Positions 7,460 through 17,190 of a DNA stretch of 64,000 nucleotides are shown piece after piece (the first letter of the stretch is position 1; every line of letters starts with the position of its first letter). The translations under genes and the position numbers were made by a program. The stretch comes from Pseudomonas turukhanskensis. GTDB lineage: Bacteria > Pseudomonadota > Gammaproteobacteria > Pseudomonadales > Pseudomonadaceae. Below the pieces are notes generated by a model. The model was not told where the DNA came from, made no database searches, and worked only from the letters and a program-made list of their open reading frames with translations. The DNA lies in the NCBI RefSeq assembly GCF_027922365.1, contig NZ_BSFN01000003.1, forward strand, positions 213,478 to 277,477. The letters are read 5' to 3'.

Positions 7460-8887
7460 ATGGCCGGCAAGACGCTCTACGACAAACTCTGGGAAGCGCA
7501 CGAGGTTAAACGCCGCGACGATGGTTCGTCGCTGATTTACATCGACCGCCATATTCTCCACGAAGTGACCTCGCCACAAGCGTTCGAAGGGCTGCGTCTG
7601 GCCAGCCGCAAACCGTGGCGCATCGATGCCAACATCGCCACCCCGGACCACAACGTGCCGACCACGCTGACCGAGCGCAAGGGCGGCATCGCCGCCATCG
7701 CCGACGAAGTGTCGCGCATTCAGGTGCAAACCCTGGACGACAACTGCGACGAATTCGGCATTCTCGAATTCAGGATGAACGACATCCGCCAGGGCATCGT
7801 GCACGTGGTGGGTCCGGAGCAGGGCGCTACCTTGCCGGGCATGACTGTGGTCTGCGGCGACTCGCACACCTCCACCCACGGCGCGTTCGGCGCCTTGGCC
7901 CACGGTATCGGCACCTCGGAAGTGGAGCATGTGCTCGCGACCCAGTGCCTGGTGGCCAAGAAAATGAAAAACATGCAGGTGCGCGTCGAAGGCAAATTGC
8001 CGTTTGGCGTGACGGCCAAAGATATCGTGCTCGCTGTGATCGGCAAGATCGGCACCGCAGGCGGCAATGGCCATGCCCTGGAATTCGCCGGCAGCGCCAT
8101 TCGTGACCTGTCGATCGAAGGTCGTATGACCATCTGCAACATGTCCATCGAGGCTGGCGCCCGTGTGGGCCTGGTGGCGGCGGACGAAAAAACCGTGGCG
8201 TATATCCAAGGTCGTCCGTTCGCACCCAAGGGCGCCGATTGGGATGCTGCCGTTGAAGCCTGGAAAGACTTGGTTTCCGACGACGACGCCGTGTTCGACA
8301 CCGTCGTCGAACTGGACGCCGCGCAAATCCAGCCGCAAGTCACCTGGGGCACGTCGCCGGAAATGGTGTTGCCGGTCGACGCCAACGTGCCGGACCCCAG
8401 CAAAGAAGCCGACCCGGTGAAGAAAGACTCCATCGAGCGCGCCCTGAAATACATGGGTTTGGCCGCCAACCAGGCGATCACCGATATCCAGCTCGACCGC
8501 GTATTTATCGGCTCGTGCACCAACTCGCGCATCGAAGACTTGCGCGCCGCTGCCGTAGTCGCCAAAGGCCGCAAAGTGGCCTCGACTATCAAACAAGCCA
8601 TGGTTGTGCCGGGTTCTGGCCTGGTGAAAGAGCAAGCCGAGAAAGAAGGCCTGCACACCATTTTCCTCGAAGCGGGTTTTGAATGGCGCGAGCCAGGCTG
8701 CTCCATGTGCCTGGCGATGAACCCGGACAAACTCGGCAGTGGCGAGCATTGCGCCTCCACTTCCAACCGCAACTTCGAAGGCCGTCAGGGCGCCGGTGGT
8801 CGTACTCACCTGGTAAGCCCGGCCATGGCTGCCGCTGCCGCGGTGACCGGCCGCTTTATCGATGTTCGCGAATTGACCCAGGCTTGA
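7460..8887 (+). CDS. leuC: 3-isopropylmalate dehydratase, large subunit
   Basis: Isomerises 2-isopropylmalate to 3-isopropylmalate in leucine synthesis, as a heterodimer with LeuD. This 475-residue subunit is an aconitase-fold protein whose three 4Fe-4S cysteines are visible in IGSCTNSR and in GCSMCLAMN. Other family segments include [14 protein letters not shown] and [16 protein letters not shown] seven bases before the ATG supports the start. The stop is ten bases from leuD, so the two are cotranscribed and probably translated in step. Confidence 0.98.
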   Translation: MAGKTLYDKLWEAHEVKRRDDGSSLIYIDRHILHEVTSPQAFEGLRLASRKPWRIDANIATPDHNVPTTLTERKGGIAAIADEVSRIQVQTLDDNCDEFGILEFRMNDIRQGIVHVVGPEQGATLPGMTVVCGDSHTSTHGAFGALAHGIGTSEVEHVLATQCLVAKKMKNMQVRVEGKLPFGVTAKDIVLAVIGKIGTAGGNGHALEFAGSAIRDLSIEGRMTICNMSIEAGARVGLVAADEKTVAYIQGRPFAPKGADWDAAVEAWKDLVSDDDAVFDTVVELDAAQIQPQVTWGTSPEMVLPVDANVPDPSKEADPVKKDSIERALKYMGLAANQAITDIQLDRVFIGSCTNSRIEDLRAAAVVAKGRKVASTIKQAMVVPGSGLVKEQAEKEGLHTIFLEAGFEWREPGCSMCLAMNPDKLGSGEHCASTSNRNFEGRQGAGGRTHLVSPAMAAAAAVTGRFIDVRELTQA

Positions 8888-8897
8888 GGACCAGCAC

Positions 8898-9539
8898 ATG
8901 AAAGCGTTTACCCAGCACACCGGCCTGGTCGCTCCTTTGGACCGCGCCAACGTCGACACCGACCAGATCATTCCCAAGCAATTTCTGAAGTCGATCAAGC
9001 GCACCGGCTTTGGCCCGAACCTGTTCGACGAGTGGCGTTACCTGGATGTGGGGCAGCCCAACCAGGACAACTCCAAGCGTCCGGTGAACAAAGACTTCGT
9101 GCTTAACCACCCGCGTTACCAAGGCGCCAGCGTGTTGCTGGCCCGCGAGAACTTCGGCTGCGGCTCCAGCCGTGAGCACGCGCCATGGGCCCTGGAAGAG
9201 TACGGTTTTCGCGCCATCATCGCGCCGAGCTACGCCGACATTTTCTTCAATAACAGCTTCAAGAACGGCCTGCTGCCAATCATCTTGCCGGAAGCTGAAG
9301 TTGACGAATTGTTTGAGCTGGTCGAGGCCAATGTCGGCTACCAGTTGAGCGTGGACCTGGCGGCACAAACCGTCACCCGTGCCGACGGCAAGGTGATCGG
9401 CTTTGACGTCGATGCGTTCCGCAAGCACTGCCTGCTCAACGGTCTGGACGATATCGGCTTGACCCTGCAAGACGCAGGCGCCATTAGCACCTTCGAGGCA
9501 AAACATCGAGCTTCACAACCGTGGTTGTTCCGCGATTAA
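8898..9539 (+). CDS. leuD: 3-isopropylmalate dehydratase, small subunit
   Basis: Swivel-domain partner of LeuC, 213 residues. The family motif around the substrate-binding loop is present as [14 protein letters not shown], preceded by [19 protein letters not shown] lies before the ATG. Immediately downstream is a REP pair, and leuB is not adjacent: a methyltransferase gene sits in between. Confidence 0.98.
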   Translation: MKAFTQHTGLVAPLDRANVDTDQIIPKQFLKSIKRTGFGPNLFDEWRYLDVGQPNQDNSKRPVNKDFVLNHPRYQGASVLLARENFGCGSSREHAPWALEEYGFRAIIAPSYADIFFNNSFKNGLLPIILPEAEVDELFELVEANVGYQLSVDLAAQTVTRADGKVIGFDVDAFRKHCLLNGLDDIGLTLQDAGAISTFEAKHRASQPWLFRD

Positions 9540-9544
9540 GAGCG

Positions 9545-9603
9545 TCGCCATCAAGTTGGCTCCTACGACTTCCACATTCCTGTAGGAGCCAGCTTGCTGG
9601 CGA
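9545..9603. repeat. REP pair, family B
   Basis: Inverted copies TCGCCATCAAGTTGGCTCCTAC (9545-9566) and GTAGGAGCCAGCTTGCTGGCGA (9582-9603). The same core occurs near 37532 and 48428, with a variant at 21849. It lies between leuD and the methyltransferase gene. Confidence 0.8.
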
Positions 9604-9644
9604 ACAGCCCTGAGCAGTCCCAACCGGCAAAAAAGGACGTCACC

Positions 9645-10412
9645 ATGACCAGCAACGCCCACGCCCAAGTGGTACAGAAACAATTCGGTGAACAGGCTGC
9701 CGCCTACCTGAGCAGTGCTGTGCACGCCCAAGGTACTGAATTTGCTCTGCTACAGGCTGAGCTTGCGGGTCATGACACAGCGTGCGTGCTCGACCTGGGC
9801 TGTGGTGCCGGGCATGTCAGCTTTCACGTTGCGCCATTGGTGGGTGAAGTGGTGGCGTATGACCTGTCGCAGCAGATGCTCGATGTGGTCAGCGCCGCTG
9901 CCACCGACCGGGGCCTGGCCAATATCCGCACCCAGCACGGCGCCGCCGAGCGCCTGCCGTTTGCCGATGGCGAGTTCGGCTTCGTGTTCAGCCGTTATTC
10001 GGCCCACCACTGGAGCGATGTCGGCCAGGCTTTGCGCGAAGTGCGTCGGGTGCTGAAGCCGGGTGGGGTGGCGGCGTTTATCGACGTGATGTCGCCGGGC
10101 AGCCCGTTGCTGGACACCTATTTGCAGACCGTGGAAGTGCTGCGCGACACCAGTCACGTGCGCGACTACTCGGCCAGCGAATGGCTGCGGTTTGTCAGCG
10201 ATGCCGGGCTGCACACTCGCAGTTACAGCCGCCAGCGCTTGCAGCTGGAATACAGCTCCTGGGTTGAGCGCATGCGCACCCCGCAAAACCTGCGAGTGGC
10301 GATTCGTGAACTGCAGCAGGCCATGGGCGCGGAAGTGCGCGAGTATTTCGAGATTGGTGAAGACGGCACCTTTAGCACTGATGTGCTGGTGCTGTGGGCT
10401 GAGAAAAAATAA
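9645..10412 (+). CDS. Class I SAM-dependent methyltransferase (UbiE-like)
   Basis: A 255-residue Rossmann-fold methyltransferase. Motif I is VLDLGCGAGHVSF (about residues 47-59), an acidic residue closes strand 2 (VVAYDLSQQML), and a later motif reads REVRRVLKPGGVAAFIDV. This resembles the UbiE/YcgJ group acting on small molecules. The substrate is unknown. AAAGGAC ahead of ATG 9645 fixes the start; a longer reading from 9594 would run into the REP pair and is rejected. It sits between leuD and leuB, as its counterpart does in other Pseudomonas genomes, but is bounded by REP pairs on both sides, so a role in leucine synthesis is not implied. Confidence 0.85.
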   Translation: MTSNAHAQVVQKQFGEQAAAYLSSAVHAQGTEFALLQAELAGHDTACVLDLGCGAGHVSFHVAPLVGEVVAYDLSQQMLDVVSAAATDRGLANIRTQHGAAERLPFADGEFGFVFSRYSAHHWSDVGQALREVRRVLKPGGVAAFIDVMSPGSPLLDTYLQTVEVLRDTSHVRDYSASEWLRFVSDAGLHTRSYSRQRLQLEYSSWVERMRTPQNLRVAIRELQQAMGAEVREYFEIGEDGTFSTDVLVLWAEKK

Positions 10413-10432
10413 CGGCGGTTTTCTACCTCCGA

Positions 10433-10524
10433 CCGTCATCCCGGCGTAGGCCGGGATCCAGACTTGATCAGGCAACACTGTTCGTCATGACATTCTGGGT
10501 CCCGGCCTGCGCCGGGACGACGGG
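10433..10524. repeat. REP pair, family C (REPIN-like)
   Basis: Inverted cores CCGTCATCCCGGCGTAGGCC (10433-10452) and GGCCTGCGCCGGGACGACGG (10504-10523) lie ~50 bases apart. They are the same kind of element as the REP pairs inside the ibpA array, though with different core bases (CCCGGCGTAGGCCGGG against CCCAGCGCAGGCTGGG). Confidence 0.75.
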
Positions 10525-10592
10525 CGTTAAGGATTGAGTTTTTTTGTACGGCGTGCCTCGCAGGCCCGTCCATTGATTGATTTGAGGACGTT

Positions 10593-11675
10593 ATGAGCAA
10601 GCAGATTCTGATTCTTCCCGGTGACGGCATCGGCCCGGAAATCATGGCCGAAGCGGTCAAGGTGCTGGAGCTGGCTAACGACAAGTTCCAGCTGGGCTTC
10701 GAGTTCAGTGAAGACGTTATCGGCGGCGCCGCCATCGACAAATACGGCGTGCCGCTGGCCGACGAAACCCTGGAGCGCGCCAAAGCGGCCGACGCCATTT
10801 TGCTGGGCGCCGTGGGCGGCCCGAAATGGGACAAGATCGAGCGTGACATCCGCCCCGAGCGCGGCCTGCTAAAAATCCGTTCGGCCTTGGGCCTGTTCGC
10901 CAACCTGCGACCGGCCATTCTGTATCCGCAACTGGCTGATGCTTCGTCGCTCAAGCGCGAAATTGTTGCCGGCCTGGATGTGCTGATCGTGCGTGAGCTG
11001 ACCGGCGGCATCTACTTCGGCGCCCCGCGCGGCAGCAAAACCCTGGAAAACGGCGAGCGTTTCGCCTTTGACACGCTGCCGTACAGCGAAAGCGAAATCA
11101 GCCGTATCGCCCGTGTGGGTTTCGACATGGCCCGTGTGCGCGGCAAGAAGCTGTGCTCGGTGGACAAAGCCAACGTGCTGGCGTCCAGTCAACTGTGGCG
11201 CGAAGTGGTTGAAGAAGTGGCCAAGGATTACCCGGACGTCGAGCTCAGCCATATGTACGTCGATAACGCGGCCATGCAACTGGTGCGTGCGCCCAAGCAG
11301 TTCGACGTGCTGGTGACCGACAACATGTTCGGCGACATTCTGTCGGATCAGGCTTCCATGCTGACCGGTTCCATCGGCATGCTGCCGTCCGCTTCGCTGG
11401 ATGCCAACAACAAAGGCATGTACGAGCCGTCCCACGGTTCGGCGCCGGATATCGCAGGCCAAGGCATTGCCAACCCGTTGGCGACCATTCTGTCGGTGTC
11501 CATGCTGCTGCGTTACACCTTCAACCAGGCGGCTGCGGCCGATGCCATCGAAAAAGCCGTTGGCGTGGTGCTGGATCAGGGCTTGCGCACCGGTGATATC
11601 TGGTCCGAAGGCTGCAAAAAAGTCGGCACCCGTGAAATGGGTGATGCAGTGGTAAGCGCACTTCGGGCGCTATAA
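10593..11675 (+). CDS. leuB: 3-isopropylmalate dehydrogenase
   Basis: NAD-dependent oxidative decarboxylation of 3-isopropylmalate to the keto acid precursor of leucine. The protein has 360 residues, a normal length. Visible motifs are [11 protein letters not shown] at the N-terminus, the arginine-rich LFANLRPA and [10 protein letters not shown] segments, the metal-binding aspartates in [12 protein letters not shown], and the nucleotide-binding stretch [21 protein letters not shown] precedes the ATG. A long imperfect inverted repeat follows the stop. Confidence 0.98.
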   Translation: MSKQILILPGDGIGPEIMAEAVKVLELANDKFQLGFEFSEDVIGGAAIDKYGVPLADETLERAKAADAILLGAVGGPKWDKIERDIRPERGLLKIRSALGLFANLRPAILYPQLADASSLKREIVAGLDVLIVRELTGGIYFGAPRGSKTLENGERFAFDTLPYSESEISRIARVGFDMARVRGKKLCSVDKANVLASSQLWREVVEEVAKDYPDVELSHMYVDNAAMQLVRAPKQFDVLVTDNMFGDILSDQASMLTGSIGMLPSASLDANNKGMYEPSHGSAPDIAGQGIANPLATILSVSMLLRYTFNQAAAADAIEKAVGVVLDQGLRTGDIWSEGCKKVGTREMGDAVVSALRAL

Positions 11676-11677
11676 AC

Positions 11678-11754
11678 ACGAACCGCTTTCAGGGGTCGCA
11701 AGAGCGACAACAAGTCGGTTACTCTCTGCGGCCCTCTCGAAAGCGGGGGTTCGT
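11678..11754 (+). other. Long inverted repeat between leuB and asd
   Basis: ACGAACCGCTTTC (11678-11690) can pair with GAAAGCGGGGGTTCGT (11739-11754), with a three-base bulge, closing a ~48-base loop with its own short stems (GTCGC/GCGAC). Only a broken T run follows (TTTTCTT). It could be a weak terminator or a leader structure of asd. It does not look like the lysine riboswitch. Confidence 0.45.
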
Positions 11755-11782
11755 ATTCATGTTTTCTTAAGGTGTAGTTGCG

Positions 11783-12895
11783 ATGAAGCGTGTAGGTCTG
11801 ATCGGTTGGCGCGGGATGGTCGGTTCCGTACTCATGCAGCGGATGCTCGAAGAGCAGGATTTCGATTTGATCGAGCCGGTGTTCTTCACCACATCCAACG
11901 TCGGTGGCCAAGGCCCTGCCGTGGGCAAGGACATTGCTCCGCTCAAGGACGCTTACAGCATTGACGAGCTCAAAAGCCTCGATGTGATCCTGACCTGCCA
12001 GGGCGGCGACTACACCAGCGAAGTATTCCCCAAGCTGCGCGAAGCGGGCTGGAACGGCTACTGGATCGACGCCGCCTCGTCGCTGCGCATGGACGATAAC
12101 TCGGTGATCGTGCTCGACCCGGTCAACCGCAAGGTGATCGACCAGGCACTCGACGCCGGCACCAAAAACTATATCGGTGGCAACTGCACCGTCAGCCTGA
12201 TGCTGATGGCCTTGGGCGGCCTGTTCGAAGCCGGTCTGGTGGAGTGGATGAACGCCATGACCTACCAGGCCGCCTCCGGCGCCGGCGCGCAGAACATGCG
12301 TGAGCTGATCAAGCAGATGGGCGCGACCCACGCCGCTGTTGCGGATGAACTGGCGAACCCGGCCAGCGCCATTCTCGACATCGACCGCAAAGTGGCTGAA
12401 GCCATGCGCAGCGAAGCGTTCCCGACCGAAAACTTCGGCGTGCCACTGGCCGGCAGCCTGATCCCGTGGATCGACAAGGAACTGCCGAACGGTCAGAGCC
12501 GTGAAGAGTGGAAAGGGCAGGCCGAGACCAACAAGATTCTCGGCCGCTTCAAGAGCCCGATTCCGGTCGATGGTATCTGCGTGCGCATCGGCGCCATGCG
12601 TTGCCACAGCCAGGCGCTGACCCTGAAGCTGAACAAAGACGTGCCGTTGAGCGATATTGAAGGCCTGATCAGCCAGCACAACCCGTGGGTGAAACTGGTG
12701 CCGAACCAGCGCGAGCTGAGCATCAAGGAACTGACCCCGACTGCCGTTACCGGCACCCTGACCGTTCCGGTTGGTCGTCTGCGCAAGCTGAACATGGGTT
12801 CGCAATACCTGGGTGCCTTCACCGTTGGCGACCAACTGCTGTGGGGCGCCGCCGAGCCGCTGCGCCGCATGCTGCGGATTCTGCTGGAGCGTTGA
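11783..12895 (+). CDS. asd: Aspartate-semialdehyde dehydrogenase
   Basis: Reduces aspartyl phosphate to aspartate semialdehyde, the branch-point step to lysine, threonine, methionine and cell-wall diaminopimelate. The 370 residues fit the Gram-negative class. The NADP-binding loop is [11 protein letters not shown], the catalytic cysteine is in [10 protein letters not shown], and the substrate-binding region includes [15 protein letters not shown] and [18 protein letters not shown] lies upstream of the ATG. A strong terminator follows, so it is transcribed separately from the paralogue downstream. Confidence 0.98.
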   Translation: MKRVGLIGWRGMVGSVLMQRMLEEQDFDLIEPVFFTTSNVGGQGPAVGKDIAPLKDAYSIDELKSLDVILTCQGGDYTSEVFPKLREAGWNGYWIDAASSLRMDDNSVIVLDPVNRKVIDQALDAGTKNYIGGNCTVSLMLMALGGLFEAGLVEWMNAMTYQAASGAGAQNMRELIKQMGATHAAVADELANPASAILDIDRKVAEAMRSEAFPTENFGVPLAGSLIPWIDKELPNGQSREEWKGQAETNKILGRFKSPIPVDGICVRIGAMRCHSQALTLKLNKDVPLSDIEGLISQHNPWVKLVPNQRELSIKELTPTAVTGTLTVPVGRLRKLNMGSQYLGAFTVGDQLLWGAAEPLRRMLRILLER

Positions 12896-12939
12896 TTGGG
12901 GCGCGCGCTTCTTTAATAGCGTGCGGTAGCGGATAAAAG

Positions 12940-12974
12940 ACAGCCTTGGGGCAGAACTCCAAGGCTGTTTTTTT
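12940..12974 (+). terminator. Rho-independent terminator of asd
   Basis: ACAGCCTTGG and CCAAGGCTGT form a ten-base stem around a nine-base loop, followed by seven T residues. Confidence 0.93.
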
Positions 12975-13036
12975 ATGCGTGGGCGGGTACAGTGCCGCTC
13001 CCCGCGTTCCACCCCCAGCTTTTCAGAGGTAACAGC

Positions 13037-14047
13037 ATGAGCCAGACTTTCGATATCGCCATCATTGGCGCCACCGGCACCGTCGGCGAAACCCTTGTGC
13101 AAGTGCTGGAAGAGCGCGAGTTCCCGATTGGTACCCTGCATTTGCTGGCCAGTATCGAGTCAGCCGGCGCTTCGGTGCCGTTTCGCGGCAAGAACGTGCG
13201 CGTGCGGGAAGTGGAGCAGTTTGACTTCAGTCAGGTGCAGATCGTGTTCTTCGCCGCCGCCGAAGCCGTGACCCATAGCTTTGCATCGCGTGCCCAGGCG
13301 GCAGGCTGCCACCTGATCGATTTGTCCGGCACGCTGCCCACCGAGCAGGCACCCATGCTGGTGCCCGAAGCCAATGCCGATGTGCTGGCAACCCTTAAAG
13401 CACCGTTCCAGATCAGCAGCCCGAGCCCGTGCGCCATCGCCCTGGCCGTGGCACTGGCGCCGCTGCGAGATGTGGTGAGCATTGAGCGGGTCACTGCCAC
13501 GGCGTGTCTGGCAATTTCCAGCGTCGGTCGTGAGGGCGTGTCGGAACTGGCCCGGCAAACCGCGGAGTTGCTCAATGTGCGGCCGTTGGAACCGCGCTTC
13601 TTCGATCGCCAGGTGGCCTTTAACGTGCTGGCGCAGGTCGGTAAGCCGGACGCCAGCGGATATAGCCGCGTGGAAAAGCGCCTGGTGGAAGAACTCAAGT
13701 TGGTGCTGGCTCAGCCGAGTCTTAAAGTGTCGGCCACCTGCGTGCTGGCGCCGGTGTTCTTTGGCGACAGTCTGAGTGTTTCGGTGCAGTGTGCCGGGCC
13801 GGTCGATCTGGTTGCCGTTAATGCCGCGTTGGAAGCTGCCGACAGCATTGAATTGGTGGAAGAGGGCGATTATCCGACCGTGGTCGGTGATGCGGTTGGC
13901 CAGGATGTGATCTATGTCGGACGAGTTCGAGTTGGATTCGATGAATTGTCCGAACTCAATTTGTGGATTGCGTCTGATAATGTGCGCAAAGGCGCTGCTC
14001 TGAACGCTGTGCAAATTGCTGAGTTATTGATAAAACACTATCTGTAA
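13037..14047 (+). CDS. usg: Usg-like aspartate-semialdehyde dehydrogenase paralogue
   Basis: A 336-residue protein with the Asd fold: the nucleotide loop IIGATGTVGETL at the N-terminus and a cysteine in SPSPCAIALAVA where Asd has its catalytic loop. The second active-site segment of Asd ([10 protein letters not shown]) is replaced by TACLAISSVGREG, so ordinary Asd activity is doubtful. It lies next to asd and upstream of fimV-truA, as usg lies upstream of truA in enterobacteria. AGAGG before ATG 13037 fixes the start; an extension from 12992 overlaps no ribosome binding site. Its function is not established. Confidence 0.8.
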   Translation: MSQTFDIAIIGATGTVGETLVQVLEEREFPIGTLHLLASIESAGASVPFRGKNVRVREVEQFDFSQVQIVFFAAAEAVTHSFASRAQAAGCHLIDLSGTLPTEQAPMLVPEANADVLATLKAPFQISSPSPCAIALAVALAPLRDVVSIERVTATACLAISSVGREGVSELARQTAELLNVRPLEPRFFDRQVAFNVLAQVGKPDASGYSRVEKRLVEELKLVLAQPSLKVSATCVLAPVFFGDSLSVSVQCAGPVDLVAVNAALEAADSIELVEEGDYPTVVGDAVGQDVIYVGRVRVGFDELSELNLWIASDNVRKGAALNAVQIAELLIKHYL

Positions 14048-14214
14048 AAGATACTTACCTAGAAATTTGAAGAATCATTCTAGCTTGGCCTATCTTGGTA
14101 CATCCGGGGGCCGAGTTGTTGTTGGTTGGGGAGCCGCCATCCGGCGGAACAGGCAGCAACTGCATGAAGACCCTCTCGCAGTTCGAGAAAAAAGATAAAA
14201 CAAGGGATATCGCT

Positions 14215-17187
14215 ATGGCTCGGGTTCGCAAACTGGTGCTGGCAATCGCGGCTGCTTCGGCGCTGACGTCCGGTATGGCGCACGCGTTGGGGCTCGGGGA
14301 AGTGACCCTGAAGTCGGCGCTTAATCAGCCGTTGGACGCGGAAATCGACTTGGTCGAAGTTCGAGATCTGGCTTCTAACGAGGTGGTCCCTGCTCTGGCA
14401 TCCCCGGAGGAATTCAATAAGGCAGGTATTGATCGTCAGTACTTCCTGACCGACCTCAAGTTCACGCCGGTTATCAAGCCCAATGGCAAAAGCGTTATTC
14501 GCGTTACCTCGAGCAAGCCGGTACGTGAGCCTTATATAAACTTCCTCGTCGAAGTGCTGTGGCCGAGCGGTCGCGTATTGCGCGAATACACCTTGCTGCT
14601 GGATCCACCTCTTTATTCCCCGCAAGTCGCTGCCGCTGCTGTGCCTAAACCGCCAGTCGCCGCGCCGGCCGCAAGACCCGCCATTGCCCCCGTTGCGCCC
14701 ACTGCCCGCCCGGCAGCCCCGGTTGCCGCCGCGCCGGCACCGGTTGCCCCTACTGCACGGCCTGCGGCACCTGCCGCGCCTGCGCCTGCCGCCGCACCGG
14801 CTGGCAAAGCGGCTGATGACACCTACAAAACCACCTCCGCCGACACCCTCTGGGAAGTGGCGCAGCGCACCCGTGCCACCGGCTCGGTGCACCAGGCGAT
14901 GCTGGCCATTCAGGACCTCAACCCGGATGCCTTCGTTGACGGCAATATCAACCGCCTGAAAAGCGGCCAGGTGTTGCGCCTGCCCGATGACCAGCAGATC
15001 AAATCGCGCTCGCAGAGCGATGCCATTGCCCAGGTTGCCGCGCAAAACGCGGCCTGGCGCGAAGGCCGTGGCCTGGCTGCCAGCGGCACCCGTCAGTTGG
15101 ACGCCACCAAGCGCGCCAACGCCGGCGATGCACCAGCCAAAACCGACGACAAAGACAGCCTGAAGCTGGTGTCCGGCGACGCCGGCAAAGCCACCAAGGG
15201 CGGCGACAAGGGCGCCAGCGGGGATACCAAGGCGCTGAACGACAAACTGGCCGTCACCAAGGAAAGCCTGGACTCCACACGCCGTGAGAACGACGAGCTG
15301 AAGAGCCGCATGGGCGACCTGCAAAGCCAGCTCGACAAGCTCAACCGTCTGATTCAGCTCAAAGACAGCCAGATGGCGAAGCTGCAGGCCGATCTCGCTG
15401 CCAAAGCCAATCAGCCAGCTGCTGCGGCGCCAACGCCGGCCCCGACCACTCCTGCTACTGCGGCAGTACCTGCTTCTCCAGCCAAGGCGGACAAAGCAGA
15501 CAAGGCGGCTCCAGCGCCAGCCGTGGAGCCTGCCAAACCCGCTATCGCCCCGGAAACAACCCCGCCTGTATCGGCGCCTGCACCCGCTGGCGACAAGCCT
15601 GCTGCACCGGACTACAACTACAGCGAAGAGCCTGCCGACAAAACCGCTGCCGAAGCGGCCAAGGTTCCGGCTGAAGCAGCGCCGACGCCAGCCCCCACTC
15701 CAGCGCCGAAAGCCGAAGCCCCGGCCAAGCCCAAGCCAGCGCCCGTGGTCAAGCCTGCACCAGTTGCTGAAACCAGTTTTGTCGATGACCTGATGGCCAA
15801 TCCGATGCTGCTGGGTATTGCCGGTGGCGGCGCCTTGCTGCTGTTGCTGGTCGGCCTGATGGTGCTGTCGCGCCGCAATGCGCAGAAAGAAGCGCAACTG
15901 CACAACATCGATCTTAGCAACCCGCAAGAGCCAAGCCCGTTCGAGAGCGAACTGGACATGCCGGACACCAGCTTTGCCGGTCTGGACGACGACGAAGTGC
16001 TGGCCCCAGCCACCAAGGAAGAGCGCGTTACCGCGCAAACCGGCGACGTGTTGGGCGAGGCAGATATCTACATCGCCTATGGTCGCTTTACCCAGGCCGC
16101 CGAGTTGCTGCAGGACGCCATCAATAACGAGCCGCAGCGTGCTGATCTGCGCCTGAAATTGATGGAAGTGCAGGCCGAGCTGGGCGACCAGGAAGGCTTC
16201 GCTCGCCAGGAGCGCGAACTGAACGAAATCGGCGGCGCCCACAGCGAAGTCGAACAACTGAAATCCCGTTACCCGGGCATGGCCGCTGCCGCCTTCGCCG
16301 GTTTTGCTGGCGCCGCTGCTGCCTCGGCCCTGGACGACGACGCGGACAACTTCAGCCTCGACGACCTGACCCTCGACGAGCCGCAAGCCGCTGCACCGGT
16401 CGATGAAATGGACCTGAGCCTGGACGACCTCGAGGCCGAACTGGACCGTGACCTGAGCGCCGGCAGCAACGATTCGCTGAATGACTTCGGTGACCTGAGC
16501 CTGGATGACGAGCTGGAACTGGCCTCGTCGACCTCGCCAGCTGCCAGCGGCATGAGCGATCTGGACTTTGACCTGAGCCTGGACGACACCCCGAGCACGG
16601 CGAGCAGCAACGCCGCCCTGAGCGATGACCTGGCCGATTTCAGTCTGGACCTGGACGAGCCGAAACCCGCCGCCACCAGCGAAGAAGATGACTTCCTGCT
16701 GAGCCTTGACGACGACCTGAGCACCACCAGCAGCAATGATTTTGCCGACCTGAGCCTGGAACCGGACGCTACTCCGGAGCTGGACGCAGGCCTGGATGCC
16801 GAGCACGAACTGCCGGCAGACTTTGACCTGTCCCTGTCTGACGACGCCCCAAGCGCGCCGGTATCCAACGAGACCTTCGCAGCCAAATTGGATGAAGTGA
16901 CTGCCGAGCTGGATCAGATGAGTGAAAAACTGGACCTGCCGGAAGAAGACGACTTCGACTCGCTGATCGCCCCGGCCAGCAGCTCAGCCGCTGCCAGCCT
17001 GGACGCCGACGATGACTTCGACTTCCTCTCCGGTACCGATGAAACCGCCACCAAGCTCGATCTGGCTCGCGCCTACATCGACATGGGTGATGCCGAAGGC
17101 GCCCGCGACATCCTCGATGAAGTGATCAGCGAGGGTACCGACGCCCAACAACAGGAAGCGCGCGAGCTGATCGCCCGTATCGTTTGA
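14215..17187 (+). CDS. fimV: FimV, peptidoglycan-binding polar hub protein
   Basis: Inner-membrane protein needed for type IV pilus assembly and twitching in Pseudomonas, where it organises polar machinery and cAMP signalling. Of 990 residues, 1-24 form a signal peptide ending AHA. The periplasmic part has the FimV N-terminal domain, a proline/alanine-rich linker, a LysM motif (about 205-260, TLWEVAQRTR then GQVLRLPDD) and a coiled coil near 350-390. A membrane helix (about 530-548, LLGIAGGGALLLLLVGLMVL) is followed by a long acidic cytoplasmic region with repeats of LSLDDLxxxL, then the C-terminal FimV TPR-like helix pair. The start is set by AAGGG before ATG 14215. Confidence 0.95.
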   Translation: MARVRKLVLAIAAASALTSGMAHALGLGEVTLKSALNQPLDAEIDLVEVRDLASNEVVPALASPEEFNKAGIDRQYFLTDLKFTPVIKPNGKSVIRVTSSKPVREPYINFLVEVLWPSGRVLREYTLLLDPPLYSPQVAAAAVPKPPVAAPAARPAIAPVAPTARPAAPVAAAPAPVAPTARPAAPAAPAPAAAPAGKAADDTYKTTSADTLWEVAQRTRATGSVHQAMLAIQDLNPDAFVDGNINRLKSGQVLRLPDDQQIKSRSQSDAIAQVAAQNAAWREGRGLAASGTRQLDATKRANAGDAPAKTDDKDSLKLVSGDAGKATKGGDKGASGDTKALNDKLAVTKESLDSTRRENDELKSRMGDLQSQLDKLNRLIQLKDSQMAKLQADLAAKANQPAAAAPTPAPTTPATAAVPASPAKADKADKAAPAPAVEPAKPAIAPETTPPVSAPAPAGDKPAAPDYNYSEEPADKTAAEAAKVPAEAAPTPAPTPAPKAEAPAKPKPAPVVKPAPVAETSFVDDLMANPMLLGIAGGGALLLLLVGLMVLSRRNAQKEAQLHNIDLSNPQEPSPFESELDMPDTSFAGLDDDEVLAPATKEERVTAQTGDVLGEADIYIAYGRFTQAAELLQDAINNEPQRADLRLKLMEVQAELGDQEGFARQERELNEIGGAHSEVEQLKSRYPGMAAAAFAGFAGAAAASALDDDADNFSLDDLTLDEPQAAAPVDEMDLSLDDLEAELDRDLSAGSNDSLNDFGDLSLDDELELASSTSPAASGMSDLDFDLSLDDTPSTASSNAALSDDLADFSLDLDEPKPAATSEEDDFLLSLDDDLSTTSSNDFADLSLEPDATPELDAGLDAEHELPADFDLSLSDDAPSAPVSNETFAAKLDEVTAELDQMSEKLDLPEEDDFDSLIAPASSSAAASLDADDDFDFLSGTDETATKLDLARAYIDMGDAEGARDILDEVISEGTDAQQQEARELIARIV

Positions 17188-17190
17188 TTA

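Noticed and set aside
11676..11782. Lysine riboswitch before asd
   Set aside because: The region is too short and lacks the five-helix junction; only one long inverted repeat is present.
14080..16806. 908-codon minus-strand frame opposite fimV
   Set aside because: Antisense shadow of the long acidic and proline-rich fimV coding region; composition is low complexity and no domain is visible.
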